A stretch of DNA of 64,000 bases, taken from assembly GCF_011766325.1 (NCBI RefSeq), contig NZ_BLLG01000002.1:496001-560000 (forward strand). Reading direction: 5' to 3'. Origin of the DNA: Streptomyces pacificus (GTDB lineage Bacteria > Actinomycetota > Actinomycetes > Streptomycetales > Streptomycetaceae). The position numbers were made by a program, and so were the translations under genes. The notes beneath the pieces were generated by a model. That model had not been told where the DNA came from and searched no databases. It saw only the letters and a list, made by a program, of their open reading frames with translations. Shown here in pieces: positions 54,905 through 64,000 of this stretch; the first letter of the stretch is position 1, and each line of letters starts with the position of its first letter.

Positions 54905-55780
54905 CTAGCCCGCTCGCAGCGCGGCGAGGAGTCTGGACCGCAGGAGCTGCGCGGCCGGGGAGTGCTGACCTCGGCGGATGACGAGTCCGAGCCGGGCGTG
55001 CGTGGGCGCGTCGGTGAGCGGGATGGCCCGCAGTCCGGCACCTTCCGTGGAGGACGCGGTGAGAACGGCAACGCCGGCGCCGCGCTCGGCGAGGCGGAGC
55101 AGGGTGGCAGGAGAACTGGCGTCGATGTCCGCACGCGGGCCGAGCCCGATCCTGCGGCAGGAGTCCTCGTAGGCGGCGCGGATGCCGGTGCCTGCGGAGA
55201 GGCAGAGAATCCTCTCGCCCCGCAGGTCACCGAGGCGGAGTTCCGGCCGGTCGAGGGGATGTCCGGCAGGGACGGCCGCGGTGAGGGGTTCGTCGGTGAC
55301 GATGCTCTCCTCCAGGCCGGGGGCGACGCCGCCCGCATAGCCGATCAGGGCGAGGTCGAGAGAGCCGGTGAGGACCCGGGCCTGGAGGTCGTCGGAGGAG
55401 CCCTCGTGCAGGCTGACCTCGATGCCGGGGTGGGTGCGGCCGAGGTCGGCGACGGTGTCGAGGAAGGCCGGGATAGAGCAGCCCATGATCATGCCGAGAC
55501 GGACCCGGCCGCGGACGGCATCGGCGAACTCGGCGGCGGCGTGCTTGATGGCCTCGAGCGTGGCGAGGGCGTTCTTCGCCAGGGGGAGAACGGCCTCACC
55601 GGCCGGGGTGAGGCGGATGTGGCGGCCGGAGCGGTCGAGCAGCCGCTGGCCCAGCTCGGACTCCAGCTTGGCCACTTGGGTGCTGATGCCGGACTGGCTG
55701 ACGTGCAGGCGACGGGCGGCGGCGGTGAACGTGCCCTCGTCCACGATCGCGGCGAAGTAGCGCAACTGATGCATCTCCAT
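54905..55780 (-). CDS. LysR-family transcriptional regulator
   Basis: 291 residues with the LysR helix-turn-helix (QLRYFAAIVDEGTFTAAARRL) and a co-inducer domain. Divergent from an NTF2-like gene with 70 bp between, so that gene is the probable target. Effector unknown. Confidence 0.93.
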   Translation of the reverse strand: MEMHQLRYFAAIVDEGTFTAAARRLHVSQSGISTQVAKLESELGQRLLDRSGRHIRLTPAGEAVLPLAKNALATLEAIKHAAAEFADAVRGRVRLGMIMGCSIPAFLDTVADLGRTHPGIEVSLHEGSSDDLQARVLTGSLDLALIGYAGGVAPGLEESIVTDEPLTAAVPAGHPLDRPELRLGDLRGERILCLSAGTGIRAAYEDSCRRIGLGPRADIDASSPATLLRLAERGAGVAVLTASSTEGAGLRAIPLTDAPTHARLGLVIRRGQHSPAAQLLRSRLLAALRAG

Positions 55781-55850
55781 ATCTGTTGATGATAGATGTC
55801 ATCTGATCCATCTGTTGGACGGATGAAACCGATGTCTGAAGGATGGAGGC
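55781..55850. promoter_or_regulatory. Divergent LysR/NTF2 control region
   Basis: AT-richer tract with several ATCTG/CAGAT-type half-sites, including an ATCTGTTGGACGGAT symmetric element, suitable for LysR binding. Confidence 0.5.
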
Positions 55851-56216
55851 ATGACGACAAGGACTGCGCGAGAGCTTGCCGAGACCTACTTCACCGCCTG
55901 GGAGGCCGGCGACTTCGATACCGTGCGGGGGGTGCTGGCCGAGAATGTCGACTTCGTCGGAGCTCTGGGAACGGCGTCGGGGGTCGAGGAGGCGCTCGCC
56001 GGGTTGAAGGGGCTCGGTCAGGTGCTGGAGAAGATCGACGTGAAGGCGCGGGTGGCGGAAGGCGGCGAAGTGATCACCTGGTTCGACCTGTGCACAAGCC
56101 TTGCGCCGCCGACCCCGACAGCGAACTGGATGCGCGTGGAGGGCGGGAAGGTCACCCGGATCCGGGTGACCTTCGATCCCCGGGCGCTCCTGGCGGGACT
56201 CGAGACGCAGCACTGA
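55851..56216 (+). CDS. NTF2-like (SnoaL-type) small protein
   Basis: 121 residues: ETYFTAWEAGDFDTVRGVLAENVDF followed by a beta-rich half, as in SnoaL-like stress or catabolic proteins. ATG 55851 follows TGGAGGC closely. Probably LysR-controlled. Reaction unknown. Confidence 0.85.
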   Translation: MTTRTARELAETYFTAWEAGDFDTVRGVLAENVDFVGALGTASGVEEALAGLKGLGQVLEKIDVKARVAEGGEVITWFDLCTSLAPPTPTANWMRVEGGKVTRIRVTFDPRALLAGLETQH

Positions 56217-56396
56217 ACGAGGAAGACTTGGGCACCCTGTTGATCGAGACTCGACACCTGCCTCAGCCTCCCCGTTTCGCTTCACGCGGCTGAGCTGGTC
56301 GATCAGTGGGAAACGGTGTCTTCGGCCGCAGGCGGCCGGGCGAGCAGGTCGAGGGCCCTGGGGCCGCGGTCCCGGCCGGCGCCTAGGGTCGTCGGC

Positions 56397-57215
56397 ATGC
56401 GGATTCGAATCGTGGACGCCTTCACCGACCGTCCCTTCAGGGGCAATCCCGCGGCGGTGCTGCTGCTCGGCACCGGCGCCTTTCCCGACGACGGCTGGCT
56501 CCAGCACGTGGCGACGGAGATGAACCTGTCGGAGACTGCCTTCGCCCACCCGCTGCCCGCGGGCGGCGAGGCGGACTGGGCGCTGCGCTGGTTCACCCCG
56601 GCCGCCGAGGTGGACATGTGCGGACATGCGACCCTCGCCACGGCCCATGTCCTGCACAGCACCGGAGCAGCGAGCGGCACTGTGCGGTTCGCCGCCCGCT
56701 GCGGGATCCTGAGGGCGAGCGCGCACCAGAACGGCGCCATCACACTGGACTTCCCGGTGTCGTCCCTGGCCGAGGTGGACGCACCCGGCGGCATCGCCGA
56801 GGCGCTCGGGGCCGCTCCGCTCTCGGCCCTGGACACCTCCGAGCACGTCGGCGACCTCCTGGTCGAACTCGCCGACGAGGCGGCCGTGCGAGGGCTGCGG
56901 CCCGACATCCGGGCCCTGGCCGCGCACTCGCGGCGCGGGATCATCGCCACGGCGGCGGCGGACCCGGACAGCGGGTACGACTACGTCTCGCGCTGCTTCT
57001 TCCCGAACGTCGGCATCGACGAGGATCCGGTCACCGGGAGCGCGCACACCGCCCTCGCACCGTTCTGGTCAGCCCGGCTGGGGCGCCCGGAGCTGACCGG
57101 GCTGCAGGCCTCACGCCGGTCCGGGCTGGTGCGGACGGCACTGCGCGGCGACCGTGTCCTGCTCACCGGCGCAGCGGTGACGGTCGTCGACGGCGAACTG
57201 CTCGCCCGCCCCTGA
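56397..57215 (+). CDS. PhzF-family isomerase-like protein
   Basis: 272 residues. PhzF fold motifs: VDAFTDRPFRGNPAAV, NLSETAF with the catalytic Glu, CGHATLATAH and DEDPVTGSAH. Homologues include PhzF itself and amino-acid epimerases. No other phenazine genes are present, so this is the widespread paralogue of uncertain substrate. ATG 56397 is preferred, with AGGG about ten bases upstream. Confidence 0.9.
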   Translation: MRIRIVDAFTDRPFRGNPAAVLLLGTGAFPDDGWLQHVATEMNLSETAFAHPLPAGGEADWALRWFTPAAEVDMCGHATLATAHVLHSTGAASGTVRFAARCGILRASAHQNGAITLDFPVSSLAEVDAPGGIAEALGAAPLSALDTSEHVGDLLVELADEAAVRGLRPDIRALAAHSRRGIIATAAADPDSGYDYVSRCFFPNVGIDEDPVTGSAHTALAPFWSARLGRPELTGLQASRRSGLVRTALRGDRVLLTGAAVTVVDGELLARP

Positions 57216-57224
57216 CCGGAACGC

Positions 57225-57269
57225 GGCGAGGCCCGGTGCCGCCCGGTCCGGGCGGCACCGGGCCTCGCC
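57225..57269. terminator. Terminator hairpin between PhzF-like and CPBP genes
   Basis: 22-base arms (GGCGAGGCCCGGTGCCGC...) complementary without mismatch around a single central T. Confidence 0.8.
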
Positions 57270-57368
57270 GGCCGCGCGGGAGGGGTGCGGATTCCGCAGG
57301 CCTTCGGCGCCCGCCGGACCGCCGCTCACCGGACCGGGCCCGCCGAACCGCGCCCCAGGGGGCCGGGC

Positions 57369-58205
57369 TCATGCGGTGGGGAGCCAGCCCACCCTCCCCG
57401 CCAGCAGTCCGTAGCCCACGAAGGCGACGATGTCGAGAAACGCGTGGGCGGCCACCAGGGGGCCCACCCGGCCCCAGCGGCGGTACAGCAGCACGAAGAC
57501 CACGCCCATCACCATGTTGCCGACGAAACCGCCGACCCCCTGGTAGAGGTGGTACGAGCCGCGGAGCACCGAGCTGGCGGCGAGGGCGCCCAGCGGGCTC
57601 CAGCCCAACTGGTCCAGCCTGCGCAGCAGATACCCGACGACGATGACCTCCTCGACCACGGAGTTCTGCACGGCGGAGAGCACGAGGACCGGGTACTTCC
57701 ACCAGACGTCGGGAAGCGACTCCGGGACCACCGTGAGGTTCGCCCCCATGGCCCTGACCAGCAGGTAGAACGCAAGTCCCGTACTGCCGATACCGGCTGC
57801 CAGCAGCGCACCGCGCCGCAGGTCGGGCCACTTCCTGGTGCGGTCGAAGCCGATGGCCCTCAGCCCGCAGGCGCCCTCCCTCAGCAGCAGATGGGCGACG
57901 AGGACGACCGGCACCAGCGCCGTCGCGATCCCGAACAGCTGCCAGGCCAGGTCGAGCCACGGCCGGCCCGGCGCGTAGGAGCTGTTGAGATTCGCGGCCT
58001 GTTCCCCGAGGCCGCCGGGCTTCGTCAGCGCCCCGGTGAAGCTGATGAGCGACGACGCCGCGCTCGCGCCCAGGGAGAGCGCCAGGACGATCAGGGTCTC
58101 GGACCTGAGGATCCCGCGCGGCAGCCCCTCTCCCGGTACCGGTCCCGGTACCCGTCCCGCCTCAGCCCGCACACTGCCTCCCGTTCGCCTCGGCCCCGCC
58201 GTCAC
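57369..58205 (-). CDS. CPBP-family intramembrane protease (CAAX protease like)
   Basis: 278 residues with about eight membrane helices. The conserved motifs read VVEEVIVVGYLLRR, SYHLYQG and AHAFLDIVAF, giving the Glu-Glu pair and His residues. The usual EExxxR Arg falls at a slightly different spacing. Roles of actinobacterial members are mostly unknown (some give self-immunity to peptides). The GTG start is uncertain. Confidence 0.85.
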   Translation of the reverse strand: MTAGPRRTGGSVRAEAGRVPGPVPGEGLPRGILRSETLIVLALSLGASAASSLISFTGALTKPGGLGEQAANLNSSYAPGRPWLDLAWQLFGIATALVPVVLVAHLLLREGACGLRAIGFDRTRKWPDLRRGALLAAGIGSTGLAFYLLVRAMGANLTVVPESLPDVWWKYPVLVLSAVQNSVVEEVIVVGYLLRRLDQLGWSPLGALAASSVLRGSYHLYQGVGGFVGNMVMGVVFVLLYRRWGRVGPLVAAHAFLDIVAFVGYGLLAGRVGWLPTA

Positions 58206-58257
58206 AGCTTGCCCGACCGCGGGGCCGGGGTCGAAACCGGGGACCGTGAGGGGGCGC

Positions 58258-59760
58258 TCAGTCCCCCGGCCCCGGCGGCCAGGTGTGCACGGGTTCGTCC
58301 GCGTGCATCAGGGCGCTGTAGCGGCGGGTGACCGCGGCGAGGGCGGCCCGCCGGTCGAGCCCGCCGTCCAGGGCCCGGTGGAACGCGTCGACCTGCCATG
58401 ACGCGCCGTTCACCCGGCGCCGGCAGCGGCCCTCGATGACACCCAGGTAGAAGTCGCGGTCCGCGGGTGCCACGTTCCACGACTCCAGCCCGGCCGCGGC
58501 GAGCGGCAGCAGCTCGTCCCGTACGAGCTTGACCACGGGAACACGGGTCAGGACGCCGCCCCGGCCGGGGCGGGGCCATTCCAGCTCGGCCTCGATGCCG
58601 TGGCGGCAGGCGTGCCCGAAGTTCGCGGCGGCGGTCTCGAACGGCATCCTGGTCCACAGCGGCCGCGGCTCCTCCGCGAGTGCCCGCACGAGCCCGTAGT
58701 AGAAGGCCGCGTTGGCCACGACGTCGGTGACGGTGGGGCCGGCGGGGAGCACCCGGTTCTCCACGCGCAGATGGGGCACCCCGTCCGCGAGGCCGTAGAC
58801 GGGCCGGTTCCAGCGGTAGACCGTGCCGTTGTGCAGGACGAGTTCCTGGAGCCGGGGCACACCTCCGCCGTCGAGCACCCGCAGCGGTTCCTCCTCGTCG
58901 CAGATCGGCAGCAGGGCCGGGAAGTAGCGCAGGTTCTCCTCGAAGAGTTCGTAGGCGGAGCCCACCCATCGCTCGCCGAACCAGGTCCTGGGCCGCACCC
59001 CCTGGGCCTGGAGTTCCGGCGGCCGGGTGTCCGTGGCCTGCTGGAACAGCGGGGGCCTGGACTCCCGCCAGAGCTCCTTGCCGAAGAGGAACGGGGAGTT
59101 CGCCCCGACGGCGATCTGGACCGCAGCCACGGCCTGGGCCGCGTTCCACACCCGGGCGAACCTCCCCGGGGTGACCTGGAGGTGCAGCTGCACCGACGTG
59201 CAGGCGGCCTCCGGGGCGATCGAGGACGAGGTGCAGCTGAGGCGCTCGACGCCTGCGATGTCGAGGGTGAAGTCCTCGCCTCGGGCGGCGACGATCTGGT
59301 CGTTCAGGAGGACGTAGCGGTCGGCGTCCGACAGGTTCGCGGAGACCAGGTCACCGGCGTCGAGGGTCGGCAGGATTCCGATCATCACGATCCCGGCGTC
59401 GACCTCGGCGGCTTTGCGATGGGCATATCCCAGGCCGGTGCGCAGCTCCTCGGCAAGCTGGTCGAGAACCCTTCCTCCGAGCCTGTGCGGCGCTATGTTG
59501 ACCTCGAGGTTGAACATTCCCAGCTCGGTCTGGAAATCACGGCTGGCAATCCGGTCGAGAACCTCGGCGTTCATCATCCGGGGCAGCCCGTCGGAACCCG
59601 CGAGGTTCAGTTCGATCTCCAGCCCCACCAAATTCCGGGGGCGGTCGAACCTCTTCTCGGCCAGGAGTCTCCCGAGTCCCGCCAGGCACTGCTGGAGCTT
59701 TCTCCGGTACCTTTGCCGATCGGACAGGTCGAATCCGCCTGCCACGACCTTCTCCCCCAT
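58258..59760 (-). CDS. Glutamate-cysteine ligase family 2 (GCS2) protein
   Basis: 500 residues. VGLEIELNL near residue 45 holds the ATP/Mg-binding Glu pair; TELGMFNLEVNIAPH, TSVQLHLQV and ANSPFLFGKELWRESR follow as in the GCS2 superfamily. Since Streptomyces make mycothiol and ergothioneine rather than glutathione, the amine/acid pair ligated is uncertain. ATG 59760 follows GGAGGGA by seven bases, so longer frames are rejected. Confidence 0.85.
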   Translation of the reverse strand: MGEKVVAGGFDLSDRQRYRRKLQQCLAGLGRLLAEKRFDRPRNLVGLEIELNLAGSDGLPRMMNAEVLDRIASRDFQTELGMFNLEVNIAPHRLGGRVLDQLAEELRTGLGYAHRKAAEVDAGIVMIGILPTLDAGDLVSANLSDADRYVLLNDQIVAARGEDFTLDIAGVERLSCTSSSIAPEAACTSVQLHLQVTPGRFARVWNAAQAVAAVQIAVGANSPFLFGKELWRESRPPLFQQATDTRPPELQAQGVRPRTWFGERWVGSAYELFEENLRYFPALLPICDEEEPLRVLDGGGVPRLQELVLHNGTVYRWNRPVYGLADGVPHLRVENRVLPAGPTVTDVVANAAFYYGLVRALAEEPRPLWTRMPFETAAANFGHACRHGIEAELEWPRPGRGGVLTRVPVVKLVRDELLPLAAAGLESWNVAPADRDFYLGVIEGRCRRRVNGASWQVDAFHRALDGGLDRRAALAAVTRRYSALMHADEPVHTWPPGPGD

Positions 59761-60247
59761 CGAAGGGTCCCTCCTCCAGTGGGCAGTCCGCGGCCGGGCT
59801 GCTCGTGTCACGGACGATGATGCCCAGATGAAGAGATCCGTAACGTCCCGTATCGGGACCGGGGAACCGGTAGTCTGGGGCGGCGCGGGCGCGGCACATT
59901 CCATCGGCATGGCGCAGTGCGCATTTACCAGTTCCGTCTAGGTGGTGAACATCTCCGACGAGATTCGGCCGTGCACTCCCCGGGTAACACGCCAGGTGGC
60001 GGCATGATTTTCAGGTATTCCCTCCCGGAATCCCGCGGGAAAAAGGCCGGATTCCGCCTTGTCCACAATACAGGGGGCGGCTAGCGGAAACGCCGAGTGA
60101 ACGTGTGTCGTATAAACTCACGCGGACGAGGCAGAAAGTCGGCACCCGGCCAGAAGAATCCAGCCCCCTCAGCTCGGGCCCACGCCGACGCAGCCGCCCG
60201 CACCCTCCCCCGCATCACCCTGTCTCTTGAGTGAGAGGCGACCCACC
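59761..60247. other. Divergent intergenic region
   Basis: About 490 bases, AT-richer than average, with TATAAA near 60110. No gene recognised. It probably holds promoters for both flanking genes. Confidence 0.5.
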
Positions 60248-60838
60248 ATGCCCCTGCATGTCCCCCCGGCTCCCGCACCCGCACTGCGCAGCGTCCTCGC
60301 GGCCCTCGGCTCCCCCTCCGCGGTGCGCGAGGCCCGCACCCCCTCCCTTCGATCCGCCCAGGGACCGGTGACCGCCGAACTCCCGCTTCCCGTACACGTC
60401 CTGGACCAGGTGGTGCCGCACGGCGACCGCAGGCCGCGCACCCGGCTGGCGGGCTGGCGGTTTCTGATCCGCTGCGGCGACCGCGCGGTCGCCGCAGCGG
60501 ACACCATGCTCACCCCCGACGGCTGGGCCTTCTCGCACTTCTTCGAGGGCCCGTACATCACGTCGACCGGACTGGCCCTGCAACAGGCCGAGGCACTGCC
60601 CGGCGACCACCATCCGCGGCTGCTGTCCGTCCCCGAGCTGTACATGCTCACGCTCTGGCTGCGCGGTGGCCGCGAGACGGACCCGGCGACGGGCGAACCG
60701 GCGGCCGCCGACCTGCTCGTCCCGCTCGCTCCCGCACCCCCGGGAATCGCCGCCCACCGGCCGCACCGGGTCGCCGATCTGCTGCCGGTCATGACGTCGA
60801 GGGTCGCGCCCGTCCCGCTGCTCGGGTTCCCGGCCTGA
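60248..60838 (+). CDS. Conserved hypothetical protein
   Basis: 196 residues, no family recognised. Soluble; the central GWRFLIRCGDRAVAAADT and WAFSHFFEGPYI look like a beta-rich domain. ATG 60248 has GAGAGG about nine bases upstream. The coding quality is good and a terminator follows, so it is probably a real gene. Confidence 0.75.
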   Translation: MPLHVPPAPAPALRSVLAALGSPSAVREARTPSLRSAQGPVTAELPLPVHVLDQVVPHGDRRPRTRLAGWRFLIRCGDRAVAAADTMLTPDGWAFSHFFEGPYITSTGLALQQAEALPGDHHPRLLSVPELYMLTLWLRGGRETDPATGEPAAADLLVPLAPAPPGIAAHRPHRVADLLPVMTSRVAPVPLLGFPA

Positions 60839-60857
60839 GCCGAGTCACCGAACGCCG

Positions 60858-60886
60858 ATGCCCCGTGGCGCCGTGTCACGGGGCAT
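60858..60886 (+). terminator. Terminator hairpin
   Basis: ATGCCCCGTG and its exact complement, a 10-bp stem with a 9-base loop, 20 bp after the hypothetical gene. Confidence 0.7.
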
Positions 60887-61133
60887 GTTCATGACCCTAA
60901 TGGACTAGCCCGCTCCGGCCAGAGCGAACCATCCGAAGGGATGGTGCGGTCGAACCGAACCGCCCACCGGGGTGATGCGTCATTCACCGGTAGGACGAGC
61001 TGCCGCGAAATCCCTGCGGAATCGACACCCGTGGGGCAACACTGGGATCGACGACGAACAGATACGGGGGGCGGCCATGAGCACCGCATCGAGCCGCAGG
61101 ACACTCACCACATCGCAGCGAAAGAACCCACCC

Positions 61134-61331
61134 ATGTGCCAGCACCAGCCACCGTGCCCGACAGCAGACTCCGCCGACCGGGAGGCCGCCCGCCTCGCGG
61201 CACACCATCCGGAGCAGGGCTGGAGCCTGCTGTGCAACGGCGTGGTGCTCTTCGAGGACACGGGCGAACTGCTCCCGGACGGGCAGATCATCGCTCCGCA
61301 CCGGCCGGTGCGTATCGTGACGGCGGCCTGA
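61134..61331 (+). CDS. DUF5999 family small protein
   Basis: 65 residues: MCQHQPPCPTADSADREAAR, then GWSLLCNGVVLFEDTGELLPDG and a C-terminal PHRP. This matches the small Streptomyces DUF5999 family, including its Cys/His-rich N-terminus. Starts upstream (61077) are possible, but the family begins at MCQHQP. Function unknown. Confidence 0.88.
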   Translation: MCQHQPPCPTADSADREAARLAAHHPEQGWSLLCNGVVLFEDTGELLPDGQIIAPHRPVRIVTAA

Positions 61332-61413
61332 GACACGCCGTCTGTCCGGCGCGGACACCGGGGCCGTCCGGCTGAGGCTCCCGACCCGCGCCCGCGCACC
61401 TCTGCGCCCAGGC

Positions 61414-61455
61414 CGCGAGGGCCGGCTCGGCGAGTCCGCCGAGCCGGCCCTCGCG
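61414..61455. terminator. Bidirectional terminator hairpin
   Basis: Perfect 19-bp stem (CGCGAGGGCCGGCTCGGCG and complement) with loop AGTC, between the converging DUF5999 and gcvP genes. Confidence 0.8.
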
Positions 61456-61599
61456 CGTTCCCCTGCCGTGCCGAGGGGCGGCAGTGGTGCGGCCCGGTGC
61501 CGCCCACCCGCCGTGCCGACCGTCGCGGCGGCTCGCGACGTTGCCTGAGACGCCCCGCGGGCTTGGCGGGGAACCACGGTGGTGCTCCCCCGCAGTTCC

Positions 61600-64000
<2,401 letters not shown>

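Noticed and set aside
56397..57215. Phenazine biosynthetic locus suggested by PhzF and a PhzC-like DAHP synthase
   Set aside because: The two genes are 30 kb apart, no phzA/B/D/E/G are present, and both families are common outside phenazine clusters.

Overview
The window is high-GC actinobacterial DNA, almost certainly from a Streptomyces. Codon third positions are overwhelmingly G/C, GTG and TTG starts are common, and several families seen here are typical of the genus: a DUF5999 protein, MocR and PadR regulators, an F420/FMN split-barrel protein and a DUF3037 + HipA-like pair. No rRNA or tRNA gene and no CRISPR array was seen.

Left third (1-29.9 kb): the end of a modular type I polyketide biosynthetic cluster. 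A truncated PKS gene (KS end-AT-DH-KR-ACP) and a two-module PKS gene (KS-AT-DH-KR-ACP, KS-AT-KR-ACP) are followed on the same strand by three genes that look like a starter-unit cassette. These are a fused EPSP-synthase-like/acyl-CoA ligase, an acyl-CoA dehydrogenase and a FabL-type (YX6K) SDR reductase. This is the gene set known for shikimate-derived cyclohexanecarboxyl-CoA (CHC-CoA) in ansatrienin, asukamycin and phoslactomycin pathways. All three ATs carry malonyl-type motifs. All three KRs carry the A-type Trp signature, and two are paired with intact DH domains, which predicts two consecutive Z (cis) double bonds and then a hydroxyl. Converging on the cassette is a large LuxR-family (LAL) regulator. 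Then come a short class II DAHP synthase, probably feeding the shikimate pathway, and a reverse-strand operon of MFS exporter, alpha/beta hydrolase and cytochrome P450. The last PKS ends in a docking domain without a thioesterase, so further PKS genes must lie outside the window, presumably to the left. The layout resembles the phoslactomycin family; that is inference from architecture and recall, not from a search.

Middle (30-45 kb): ordinary chromosomal genes. They include a KimA-like permease, an NTF2-like protein, apolipoprotein N-acyltransferase, uracil-DNA glycosylase, a family-5 solute-binding lipoprotein and a two-gene SDR/FabG operon with a clear promoter and terminator. A DUF3037/HipA-like kinase pair, a hemerythrin protein coupled to an odd esterase-like protein, a Rieske lipoprotein and a Cys-less isochorismatase-fold protein follow.

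Right (45-64 kb): several divergent regulator/target pairs (LysR/EamA, MocR/split-barrel oxidase, LysR/NTF2), two further EamA exporters, PadR, a DinB-like protein and a decayed IS21 istB fragment. Beyond these lie PhzF, a CPBP protease, a GCS2-type ligase, a DUF5999 protein and the 3' part of gcvP, which runs off the right edge. Many convergent gene ends are marked by long perfect inverted repeats.
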